Shown piece by piece: positions 1-9,815 of a stretch of 21,000 bases of DNA (positions within the stretch are counted from its first letter, which is position 1; the number at the start of each line of letters is the position of its first letter). Source of the DNA: Adiantum capillus-veneris (taxonomy: Eukaryota > Streptophyta > Polypodiopsida > Polypodiales > Pteridaceae). The stretch spans positions 143,030,734 to 143,051,733 of the forward strand of contig CM043958.1 in NCBI GenBank assembly GCA_014529385.2. Direction: 5' to 3'. A program made the translations under genes and the position numbers. A model generated the notes under the pieces. The model made no database searches, was not told the origin of the DNA, and saw nothing but the letters and a program-made list of their open reading frames with translations.

Positions 1-262
1 ATAAAGGAAGCACCTCAAGAACTTTTTGTGCTTTATGAAGAAGTGCACTGCATCGCCGAAAATAGCCCAAACCTTCTTTGCCCTAGTACGTAGGCACCGC
101 CAGAGGAGATTTCCTCTCTATACATCTGCTGAAAATAGCCTAGAGCTCTCTGACCTCACAGTTGCCTTCAGCATGTAAGCGTATGTGATTACATCTCGAG
201 ACACCCTCGCTTCGCATCCGTCCAAAATAGCCCAAAGGTTCTTTGCCAAATTGGGCCATGTG

Positions 263-265
<3 letters not shown>

Positions 266-298
<33 letters not shown>
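266..298. repeat. (GA)n microsatellite
   Basis: About 16 GA units run directly after GTGTGTAA. The tract is followed within 12 bases by a much longer (CT)n tract, so the two together can fold back on each other. Confidence 0.95.
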
Positions 299-302
<4 letters not shown>

Positions 303-305
303 GAC

Positions 306-411
<106 letters not shown>

Positions 412-462
412 AGACACCCTTGCTTTGCATCCGTCGAAACCCCCCTAGAGCTTCTTGGGCGT

Positions 463-467
463 GCATA
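463..467. repeat. Target-site duplication, left copy (GCATA)
   Basis: GCATA lies directly before the 5' LTR and again directly after the 3' LTR (5959-5963). Removing the element joins the two PPR-repeat flanks into a sequence that matches sister units (for example around 6525-6560). Confidence 0.9.
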
Positions 468-625
468 TGTTAAGTATGGAGCCTAATTTACCCCTTGTAT
501 TTTCTGTGGTAAAAACGCACATTTGTAAGGCCCCCATTATGAGGAGAAGCGATCGTGCGTAAAGCAAAATCACTCGCCGGGAAACACAATTTTCACGAGC
601 AAAATTCAGGGGCAATTTTAGGGGC

Positions 626-647
626 CTCGGGGGCGAAAGCCCCCGAG
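626..647 (+). other. Perfect GC-rich hairpin with GNRA-type loop in U3
   Basis: Nine-base arms CTCGGGGGC and GCCCCCGAG flank a GAAA loop. The 3' LTR copy keeps a GGAA loop and most pairs despite several changes. Confidence 0.6.
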
Positions 648-893
648 ACTTTTTTTCTCCCCTTCGCCGGAATATTATGGCCGGACGGTGGCCGGAAAGT
701 GGTAGGAAAACGACCGGTCGGTTGTCCGGTGTCCGGTGGTCAGAAGTCAATGGCCGGTGGCCGAATTGAAAAACGGACTTGTCTTCTTAAGGGCGGCCAC
801 ACATGGGCGGATTGGAGGGTCTGATTTGGACTTATCTACACAAGGGCGGCTACACATGGTTGCCTCTCATGAGAGAGGGCAGCCCTTTTGGCC

Positions 894-900
894 TATAAAA
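894..900 (+). promoter_or_regulatory. Probable TATA box of 5' LTR
   Basis: TATAAAA sits about 350 bp before the LTR end, in the usual U3 position. The equivalent site in the 3' LTR (about 5643) reads TACAAAAA, so only the 5' copy keeps a clean TATA element. Confidence 0.6.
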
Positions 901-1100
901 GGAGGCCATTTCTACACACATTTCATAGTGTGAAGTTGATGCAACATGGTGGGTGTGAGGTGGTGAGAGTGAAGCAAGGCGAGAGCTCTATTAAGGGTAT
1001 AATCCCTTTGTAAACTACCTCTTATTTTGAAGTACTAAAGCCATTGAGTGGCTGCTTTTCCGTGGACGTAGCCCACATTGGGTGAACCACGTATATCCTG

Positions 1101-1104
<4 letters not shown>

Positions 1105-1154
<50 letters not shown>
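1105..1154. repeat. (CT)n microsatellite inside 5' LTR
   Basis: 25 CT units. The partner LTR has about 8 units at the same place (5855-5870). The length change happened after insertion or during reverse transcription. Confidence 0.95.
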
Positions 1155-1157
<3 letters not shown>

Positions 1158-1244
1158 CTATAATCTCTTGTGTATGAAATCTATCTCCCTCCATTAATTA
1201 GTCTACTCAAATATCTACTTAGCTACGTCTTATTTCCTAACAAC

Positions 1245-1256
1245 TAGTATCAGAGC
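1245..1256 (+). other. Primer-binding site (initiator Met tRNA)
   Basis: TAGTATCAGAGC lies two bases after the 5' LTR. It differs at one position from the usual plant copia site TGGTATCAGAGC, which pairs with the 3' end of initiator methionine tRNA. Confidence 0.85.
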
Positions 1257-1315
1257 AAGGTTTGCTCGTAGCTAAAGTATCTCAAGGAAAGGATTCCTTG
1301 AATTGAGTGGGATTT

Positions 1316-4300
1316 ATGGCAGAGGAAGGGAAGCTCAAGATTGAGAAGTTCAACAGAAAAAACTACCAACATTGGAAGATGTAGATTGAAGACTATCTCT
1401 ACCAGAAGGACCTCTATCTGCCACTAGGCAGTCTTGCAAAGAAGCCCGCAACAATGGCAGATGAAGCATGGATCGTCCTTGATCGAAAGGCACTGGGAAC
1501 AATCCGGTTAAGCTTGGTGTCAACAATGGCCTTCAATGTTTCAGAGATGAAGACCACGGAGGACTTGATGAAGTCACTTGACGACTTCTACGAGAAACCA
1601 TCGACATCCAATAAGGTATTTCTTATGAAGTGCTTGTTCAATCTAAAGATGACAGAGAATGGTTCAGTTTTAAAACACCCAAATGACTTTAACACAAACA
1701 TAAGTCTTTTTCGATCGGTGAAAATCAATTTCGACGAAGTGCGAGCTCTCCTTATACTATCATCTCTACCGGATAATTGGGACAGCCTTGTGATGGTTGT
1801 AAGTAATTCTATCTCTGACACAAATACTCTTAAGTTTGATGATGTTGTGGGTGTTCTCCTAAGCAAGGAAATACAAAGGAGAAGCACAAGAGAATCATCA
1901 AGTACTCCACTATCAATGGAAACAAGAGGAAGGCCTAAGGAGAGGTTCAAAAACCAAAAGGGTCGTGATCACTCAAGGCAGAGCAAGTCACGCACAAAGT
2001 CAGTTCTTGAATGTTGGAACTGCGGCAAGAAGGGCCACGTCAAGAAGGATTGTTGGTCCAACAAGAAGAAGAAGGAGACAGAGTCTCAAGAAAATAAGCC
2101 AACATCGGAGGCCAATGTGGAAGGTAAAGTAGAGCAAGATGCTCTAATTCTCTCATTAGACAATGTGTCTAATTCTTGGATAGTAGATTTCGGGGCTTCA
2201 TTCCATGTGACACCACACAAGTAACATTTCCAAGATTACACCAAAGATAATTTTGGGTATGTATACCTGGGAGATGATGAAGCTTGTGAGATTGTTGGCA
2301 AAGGTACAGTTTCTATCAAAACTGCTAATAAAATGAATGGAAGCTTAAAGATGCTAGGCATGTTACTTCTCTTCGCAAAAATTTGATATCTACAGGACAA
2401 TTGGACGATGAAGGTCACAACATTGCATTCGGAAACAAACGATGGAAGATCTCAAAGGGATCTTTGGTGGTTGCCAAGGGAGAAAAGGTCGGTACACTTT
2501 ACTTGTGTATTGTTAGCAAGCAACCTTCAGCTTGTGCAGCAACTACAGAAGTTGACAGTGCGGTGTGGCACTACCAGCTTGGGCATATGAGTGCCAAAGG
2601 AATGCAAATGCTTCAAACAAAAAAGCTTCTACCAGGTTTGAAAGAAGTGGACTTAGAGTTCTGTGAAGATTGTGTTTATGGTAAACAAAAGAGGGTAAAA
2701 TTTCAAAAATCAAGAAATGAAAGAAAAAATAAAAAACTTGAGTTGGTTCATTCTGATGTTTGGGGTCCTGCAAGTACACCATCACTTGATGGCTCATTGT
2801 ACCATGTAACATTCATAGACGATGCGTCTAGAAAAACATGGGTTTATGTCATGAAGAATAAATCCGATGTATTTTCCATATTTCAAAGGTGGAAAGCCTT
2901 TGTGGAGAATGAAACAGGTACCAAGGTTAAATGCCTCAGATCCAACAATGGAGGCGAATATTGAAGCCAAGCTTTTGAAAGCTTTTGTGCTAGCAATGGC
3001 ATTCGGAGACAAAGGACAACCCCAAGGACACCTCAACAAAATGGGATTTTGGAAAGGATGAATAGGACAATCATGGAGCGAGCACGAAGCATGCGGCTAC
3101 ATGCAAGCCTATCGCTTTGGGCGGAAGCTGTAAGTACGTCTGTGTATTTAATCAACCGGTCACCCTCAACGGCATTGGATGGGGGAGTTCCAGAAGAGGC
3201 ATGGATAGGTAAACCGGTGAATTATACATTTCTCAAAGTGTTTGGGTGTGAGGCTTTCATGCACATAGATAGAAGCCTAAGATCAAAGCTAGATGCAAAA
3301 TCCAAAAAGTGTTTCTTCGTTGGCTATGGAGAAGGTGACTTTGGGTATCGCCTATGGAATCCTGAAGATGGTAAAATCTTAAGGAGTAGGGATGTAATTT
3401 TTAACGAAAAAAATATGTACAAAGATTACTTGGAAAGAAAAAAAACAAAAGAAACAAGTGATGATTACATGGAGCTTGAGGACGGTGAAGACTCAAGGAT
3501 TTCAAACGGTGACAATGTGCAACAACGTCAACCAAATGAGGAGCCTCAACCTATTCTCCGAAGATCTACAAGAGCAAGTAAACCTCCAGAAAGTTTTGTT
3601 CCTTCCTTCAACCATCACTTGATCTCAGATTCTGGAGAGCCGAAATCATACGCAGAAGCTATGCAACATGAACCAAAGAACAATGGACGAAGAGCATGCA
3701 AGTGGAGATGGACTCACTACATCGCAACCAAACATGGGAGTTGGTTGAGTTGCCTAAAGGTAAGCGAGCACCTCAAAACAAATGGGTGTACAAGCTGAAG
3801 GAAGAAGAAGGTGGGAAGAAAAGGTACAAGTCTAGGCTTGTGATGAAAGGGTTTTCTCAAAAGAAAGGTATTGAATTCAATGAAATATTTTCTCCTATTG
3901 TAAAAATGAACTCAATTAGGCTTGTCTTAAGCCTTGTGGCTGCTCATGATCTAAATCTCGAGCAAATGGATGTAAATACGGCATTCCCTCACGATGACTT
4001 AGAGGAGGAAATCTACATGCTTCAACCAAAGGGGTATGAAGTAAAAGGTAAGGAGAAAATGGTTTGCAAATTAAAGAAGAGCTTGTATGGTTTAAAGCAA
4101 GCATCAAGACAATGGTACTTGAAGTTTGATCGATGGATGTTGGATCATGGATTCACAAGATGCAACTTGGATCACTGCGTCTACACGAAGAATTTGTGAT
4201 ATGGGAAGTTCATCATCCTAATGTTGTATGTTGATGACATGCTGATTGCAAGTGCTAACATGCAGGACATCAAAGACCTAAAAGAGGAGCTGTCTAAATA

Positions 4301-5156
4301 TTTTTCAATGAAAGATTTAGGTGCTGCAAAGAGGATACTTGGTATGAAAATATCAAGGTACATGATGAAGAAGACAATAAAGCTATCGCAAGAAGATTAC
4401 ATCAAGAAGGTACTAGAAAGGTTTGCAATGCAAAATGCAAAACAAGTTTCTACACCTTTGGCTGGTCACTTTAAACTAACGAAGGATATGTGTCCAAAGA
4501 CACAAGAGGAGATAGCCTATATGTCTAAAGTTCCATATGCTACAGCGGTAGGTTCTCTAATGTATGCTATGGTCTGGACAAGGCCAGACATTTCACATGC
4601 AGTGGGAGTTGTGAGTAGGTTTATGGACAACCTAGGTAAAGAGCATTGGCAAGCTGTGAGGTGGATACTTAGGTATCTAAAAGGGACAACAACAAATTCT
4701 TTGTATTTTGGAGGAACTGATATTTTTCTAGAAGGGTATGCTGCTTCAGATATGGCAGGTGACAAAGATACTCGAAGGAGCACTACTAGCTACGTGGAGG
4801 CACAGCAGTAAGCTGGGCTTCAAAGCTGTAGAAAGTGGTCTCACTTTCTACCACGGAAGTAGAGTATGTAGCAATGACGGAGGCAAGCAAAGAAATTATG
4901 TGGCTTCACAGATTCTTAGAAGAGCTTGGATTCAAACAAGACAAAGCGCTATCCATCTTGCGAAGAACTCAGCCTTTCATTAAAGGACAAAGCACATTGA
5001 GGTGAGATATCACTTCATACGCACTCTTTTGGAAGAGGGACAACTAAAGCTAGGAAAGGTGCATACAAGTGAAAATCCTGCAGAGACGTGTTTACAAAGG
5101 TGGTCAACAAGGAGAAGTTGAGCTTTTTCTCATCTTCAATCGGCATTCAAGGATAA
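1316..5156 (+). pseudogene. Broken copia gag-pol polyprotein
   Basis: The reading begins MAEEGKLKIEKF at 1316 and ends near 5156. In order: gag with a CCHC zinc knuckle at 2012-2053; a protease whose DSGA-type motif reads DFGA (2186-2191); a GAG-pre-integrase HHCC region; an integrase core with the TPQQNG signature; reverse transcriptase with an intact YVDD at 4227-4238; and RNase H. In-frame stops lie at 1382 (TAG), 2222 (TAA), 2962 (TGA), 4197 (TGA), 4829 (TAG) and 4981 (TAA). Frame changes occur near 2330, 3680, 4790, 4930 and 5077. The second integrase acidic position reads Asn (2944-2946). A short deletion near 4940 removes the RNase H Cys-Asp-Ser region. The element is clearly dead. Confidence 0.93.
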
Positions 5157-5204
5157 GAAGCCAGGATGGAATGCAGTCACAGCTTGGGTTTGGAGATCAA
5201 TCTC

Positions 5205-5216
5205 AAGGTGGGAGAT
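5205..5216 (+). other. Polypurine tract
   Basis: The purine-rich AAGGTGGGAGAT directly abuts the TGTTAAG start of the 3' LTR. This is the expected plus-strand primer site. Confidence 0.85.
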
Positions 5217-5958
5217 TGTTAAGTATGGAGCCTGATTCACCCCTTGTAATTTTCTGTGGTAAAAACACACATTTGTAAGGCCCCCATTATGAGGAGAAGC
5301 CATCGTGCGTGAAGGAAAATCACTCGCCGGAAACCAAAATTTTCACGGCCAAAAGTCAGGGGCAACTTTAGGGGCCTCGAGGGCGGAAGCCCCTGAGACC
5401 TTTTTTCTCCCCTTCGTCGGAATATTATGGCCGGACGACAATCGAAAAGTGGTAGGAAAACGACAGATCGGTTGGCCGATGGCGGTGGTTGGAAGTCACT
5501 GGCCGGTGGCCGATTTCAAAAACGGACTTGTCTTCTCAAGGGCGTCCAGACATGGGCGGATTGGAGGGTCCGATTTGGACTTATCTACACAAGGGCGGCT
5601 ACACATGGTTGTCTCTCATGAGAGAGGGTAACCCTTTTGGCCTACAAAAAGGAGGCCATTTCTACACACATTTCATAGAGTGAAGTTGATGCAACAAGGT
5701 GGGTGTGAGGTGGTGAGAGTGAAGCAAGGCGGGAGCTCTATTAAGGGTATAATCCCTTTGTAAACTACTTCTTGTTTTGAAGTACTAAATCCATTGAGTG
5801 GCTGCTTTCCCGTGGACGTAGCCCACATTGGGTGAACCACGTATATCCTGTGTACTCTCTCTCTCTCTCTACTCTATAATCTCTTGTGTATGAAATCTAT
5901 CTCTCTCCATTAAGTAGTCTACTCAAATATCTACTTAGCTATGTCTTATTTCCTAACA
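5217..5958 (+). repeat. 3' LTR of copia element
   Basis: A 742-bp direct copy of 468-1242 with the same TGTTAAG start and CTAACA end. Most differences from the 5' LTR are C/T or G/A, as expected from decay of methylated cytosines. Confidence 0.95.
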
Positions 5959-5963
5959 GCATA
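5959..5963. repeat. Target-site duplication, right copy (GCATA)
   Basis: Matches 463-467 exactly and follows the CTAACA end of the 3' LTR. Confidence 0.9.
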
Positions 5964-6184
5964 TCCCGCAGTCATTGCATTCCAAGAGACAACATCCCAG
6001 ATAGGAAGCTCCTCAAGCACTTTTTGTGCTTTATGAAGTGCGAATATCAGCATCTTGTAAAATGCCACATGCCTTCAAGGTGAAAGCGTGCATGACCGCA
6101 TTTGAAGAGATGCCCTCTCTCTGCAGCTATTGAAAACATCCCGGAGCTTCTTTGCCAAATTGGGCATATCCCAATTTGGTCAAT

Positions 6185-6237
<53 letters not shown>

Positions 6238-6966
6238 AGACACCCTTGCTTTGCATCCGCCGAAAACAACCCAGAGCTTATCGGGCCGTGCATATTCTGC
6301 AGTCAGTGCATTCCAAGAGACGACATCCCGGATAGGAATCTCCTTAAGCACTTTTTGTGCTTTATGAAGTGTGCAGATCAGCATCTTGTGTAATTCCACA
6401 TGCCTTGAAGGTGAAAGCGTGCGTGATCTCATTTGAAGAGATGCCCTCTCTTTGCAACTATTGAAATGCATCTGAAGAGACACCCTTGCTTTGCATCCAC
6501 CAAAAACCCCCTATAGCTTCTAGGGCGTGCATATCGCGCAGTCATTGCATTCCAAGAGACGACATCCCAAATAGGAATCTCCTCAAGCACTTTTTGTGCT
6601 TTATGAAGTGCGCATATCAGCACCTTGTGTAATGCCACATGCCTTGGAGATGCCCTCTCTTTACAGCTGGTAAAATATTCCCATAGCTTCCTGAGCCTCA
6701 CCCTTGTCTTCAAGATGCAAGCATATGTGATAGCGTCTAGAGAGACACCTTGCTTTGCATCCGCCGAAACCCCCCCAAAGATTCTTGGGCGGGCTTGCAT
6801 ATCTCGCAGTCATTGCATTCCAAGAGATGACATCCTAGATAGGAAGCTCCTTAAGCACTTTTTGTGCTTTATGAAGTGCGCATATCAACATCTTGTGTAA
6901 TGCCACATGCCTTCAAGGTGAAAGCGTGCGTGATCGCATTTGAAGAGATACCCTCTCTCTCCAGCT
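5964..6966 (-). pseudogene. Decayed PPR-derived tandem array, middle part
   Basis: On the minus strand several frames read plant PLS-type PPR wording, such as HKAQKVLEEIP and IRDVVSWNA. The DNA block encoding the latter (CATTCCAAGAGAC on the plus strand) recurs at 5978, 6309, 6548 and 6816. Each is followed by the block AAGCACTTTTTGTGCTTTATGAAG. The spacing varies (331, 239 and 268 bp), so this is an irregular tandem array and not a functional gene. Stops and frameshifts are frequent. The array is cut at 6966/6967 by the 9.9-kb DNA element and resumes at 16861. Confidence 0.7.
6186..6235. repeat. (CT)n microsatellite in PPR-derived unit
   Basis: Nearly pure CT with one CTCC interruption. It has the same right flank (CAGAGACACCCTTGC) as the tract at 310-409. 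Confidence 0.9.
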
Positions 6967-6995
6967 CATTAGGGCCAAAAACGACTCAAAAAGGG
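6967..6995 (+). repeat. Left terminal inverted repeat
   Basis: CATTAGGGCCAAAAACGACT followed by C, five A and GGG. It is the reverse complement of 16832-16860 except for one base (C against T at position 21). Confidence 0.92.
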
Positions 6996-7337
6996 GAGTG
7001 TAAGGAATTGGTTAATTTACTAATTAGCAGAGCCGTTTGTGGTCAAAACGGCTCCAAATTTGTCCGTTTTGGTCATTTAAAGCATATCTACGCAATCTAA
7101 AGCATATCTAGGTACATATCTCTAAATATTCAAAAAGATATCGTTTTCTTCACATTCCTTTGTGGCTCACCTCGAAAAAAAATTTCATTTACTTCACTTG
7201 GCGGCAAATAGTTGTTTCCACTTTTGAATCTCTCTTTTTTCTCTCACCTTTCGCGAGCGTTTTCTCTTCTTCTGTGATGCACCTTGTTCTGCTGCTACGT
7301 TATTTTCATTATACTTTCTTCTCCTTCATTACTTACA
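6996..7337 (+). promoter_or_regulatory. Left subterminal region and transposase leader
   Basis: No gene is visible here. It holds a hairpin with 8-base arms, AGCCGTTT at 7031-7038 and AAACGGCT at 7046-7053, and two copies of AAAGCATATCTA near 7079-7110. A long pyrimidine-rich leader runs up to the first ATG at 7338. Subterminal repeats and hairpins are often transposase-binding sites, but nothing proves that here. Confidence 0.4.
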
Positions 7338-9739
7338 ATGACTAATACATCTTCCATTAGTGATAACCGCAAGTTTCACTTGAACATTAAGCTAAGCCAG
7401 GAATAAACTACTACGCGGAGTGTCTATCAAAGATCAGTTACAACTGCAAATGAAGCACAACAACTTTGCAATGAGGGAAAGAAACACATTGATATATGGA
7501 TAGATGGGAGCTTGTATCCACCGGATCCTAGCACTGGAAGGTATCCATCTTTTCACACACCTCATGATTTGATGAGATTTGTTGGTGATGGGGTTGATGG
7601 CTTACTAGGATATAGTTCTAGGTTATCTCATTTACACATTGATCATACACATTACATTCAATATCTCAAAACTGTTTTGTCTTCAAATGCAACAAGAATT
7701 TTAGAACTTGAAAACCAAATTGCATCTCTAAAACAAGAAAATCACCAACTTCGGACTTTAAAAGAAACTCCAATAGGATTAAGAGCACGAGTAAAACGAA
7801 TGAGAGATGTTGTAAACTTAACAGAAGGTTCTGGACAAAGAAAATAAAGATTAAAAATTACTAGAGAACATGTGACTAGTCTTTTAGGATTTGATATGTC
7901 CAATGGTCAAGAAAGGGTGAGATTTTTGAATGAGGTAATAAACAAAAGTGATATTCTTAAACTTTTGAAACTTCCTGAAAATCAAACTTAGAAAAAATTG
8001 GCATTTCAAAGTTTACTGAAAGATATGGGTTTACTGGTCCAACCTTCTCAAATGCAAGAAGTTTGTGACACAGTGGGGGTGAGTAGAAGGGGTTACAGGG
8101 CCATCTCTAAAACCTGGTTTCAGGTTTTAAAGTATTAAAAGATTAAAGCTTTTGGGTTGCCTAGGCCTCATAATGTTGGGAAAGTTAGGACTCTATTGAA
8201 CGAAGAAATACCCGAACATTTTGGAGAGTACTATCATATAGAAGGAACGATGCCATATGAAAAACAGAAAAAAAATCTTCTTTTGAGTATAATGTTTTTA
8301 ATAACATTTGGATGAGTATAAAAAATGTTCAATCTGCTATGGTGAGATACTATAATATGCAAGAAGTAGATTGTGAAGGAAAACTTATATTTGTTCTGAA
8401 ATTGGATGAAGCTCAAATTCAAAAATGTCAAAAAATGGAAAGAGTATCCATATCCCTTATGAATAGAACATTGGACTATAGCCAAGGTAAGCTTGATTCC
8501 CCATACCAAAAAACTCAATCAGAAATGGAACTTTGGTGGATCGGAGCAGCTCAAATACCAGTAGAAAATCACAATACATTGAAATGGCTGTTTTTGCAGA
8601 CCGATATCCCTTCTGTTATACGGGACCAAAATGCAGGTGAAAAACTCTGTGTAGATGGCATGGGTGAATTTTTTGTAGAATGGCACTTGAGTGCCGACCT
8701 AAAAGCATTAAAGTGCATGTTTGGTGTATGTGGAGGTGCCAATACCAAGTATCCATGTCTATATTGCATGGCAAGCACTGGAACAAAAGGATGGCTTGCA
8801 GAACACGAGGTTGGAAAAGCACCATCGAGGAATAGTGTTAACATCATCAACTACCCATCGTCTTCTATGATTTGGGATCCAATTCTAACAATAGATTTAA
8901 AAAATGTACATATATGCACAATGCATGCAGAGATTAGAATCTTGGACAAATTGCTTCGACTCCATCTTGACTATGCATATTCTATTAAGCCAACTAAACT
9001 TGCAGATGAGTGCATAGAAAAATGCGAGGCTTTGCTCTCTCAAATGGGTTTTCATGGTGGTCAAGTGAATCTAAAAAAAGATCCCACTCTTTCAAAAGGA
9101 ACCGGTGATGTTTTGCAAGATGTTTCAATGGGTGGAGCAAAAGCCAGAAGATTTTTGAGTAACCATGAAAACAAACAAGTTGATGCTATGTGGAACTACT
9201 GGAAGGATCTTTGTGTTATAACAACCAATGTCAAAAGTAGACCAGATGTAGCCAACAAACGCATGGAAGTGTGGAAGAAGCTCGACAATTTTTGAAAGTT
9301 TTGAGACAACGAGTTAGCTTTGCTACTTATGCAGATGACTTTAAAAAGACAATAAAGCTTTTAATAACTACTATTACAGATGCTTGGGGAGCAAAAGACA
9401 TCACATATTACTTGGTGAGTATTCAATTACTTTCTAAAGTCTGGATAGTATTTTACTTTGCGTCCTATTGAGTTCAACTAACTATTTTTTTATTTTTAGC
9501 ATATTCTGTACGTGCATGGACCATATTTTGCAAAACAAGGACCCCTTGCAACATGGAATACTCAGGGAATGGAAAAATCTCACTATCAAGCGAGGACTTC
9601 TTTTTTCAAATGTACGAGAAAGGGAGGTGGACAAAGAAGGAGCAATGCACTAAAGGAATTATTCAATTGGTTCTATAGGAGGCAATTACAACGGATGAGA
9701 TCAAACAACCACAGATCTGAGATTAATGCTTCACTTTGA
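7338..9739 (+). pseudogene. DDE-type transposase-like gene, broken
   Basis: The first ATG at 7338 opens a frame whose coding character continues to 9739. It is interrupted by TAA at 7404 and 7845, TAG at 7989 and TAA at 8136, with one-base frameshifts near 8255-8265 and 9273. The N-terminal part has a coiled-coil-like stretch (LELENQIASLKQ) and a helix-turn-helix-like part ('CDTVGVSRRGYRAI'). The longest intact piece (8312-9295) holds CLYC (8756-8767), as in DDE transposases with a zinc-binding insertion. A clean 85-bp GT-AG intron (9415-9499, phase 0) precedes the C-terminal part with HILYVHGPYF and QGMEKSH. The Glu codon at 9572-9574 is a candidate for the last DDE acid. The layout recalls RAG1/Transib-like and a widespread animal/fungal transposase family. 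The exact family is unsettled. Confidence 0.7.
9415..9499 (+). other. Intron in transposase gene
   Basis: GTGAGT donor, pyrimidine tract and TTTTTAG acceptor; 85 bp, phase 0. Splicing joins TATTACTTG to CATATTCTG and keeps one frame through to TGA at 9737-9739. Confidence 0.85.
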
Positions 9740-9815
9740 ACCTTTGTATTGAATCTTTCTAAAGAGATCCAAATTCAAAAAAGATATTTTGGTGCAAAAA
9801 ATTGTCAAATTTACA

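Larger units (their letters stand above)
468..1242 (+). repeat. 5' LTR of copia element
   Basis: A 775-bp repeat starting TGTTAAGTATGGAGCC and ending TTTCCTAACA, with TG...CA termini. It matches 5217-5958 throughout. It is longer mainly because its internal (CT)n tract at 1105-1154 is 50 bp against 16 bp in the 3' LTR. Confidence 0.95.
468..5958 (+). mobile_element. Ty1/copia LTR retrotransposon, complete structure, inactive
   Basis: A 5,491-bp element with two LTRs, a 5-bp target duplication, a near-canonical initiator-tRNA primer-binding site, gag-pol in copia order (gag, protease, integrase, reverse transcriptase, RNase H) and a polypurine tract. The wording of the reverse transcriptase and RNase H regions resembles the Tnt1/Tork group; that lineage call is by eye. 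The LTRs differ at about 55 positions over roughly 720 aligned bases (my hand count, near 7-8 percent), mostly transitions, so the insertion is old. Multiple stops and frameshifts show it cannot transpose on its own. Confidence 0.95.

Noticed and set aside
7160-7345. Small open frame upstream of the transposase
   Set aside because: A pyrimidine-rich leader read as Phe/Ser-rich protein; the ATG at 7338 starts the supported frame.
7828-7991. Intron ending at the TAG 7989-7991 in the transposase
   Set aside because: The sequence between reads like coding protein on both sides, and no good donor exists. The TAA at 7845 and 8136 would remain unexplained.
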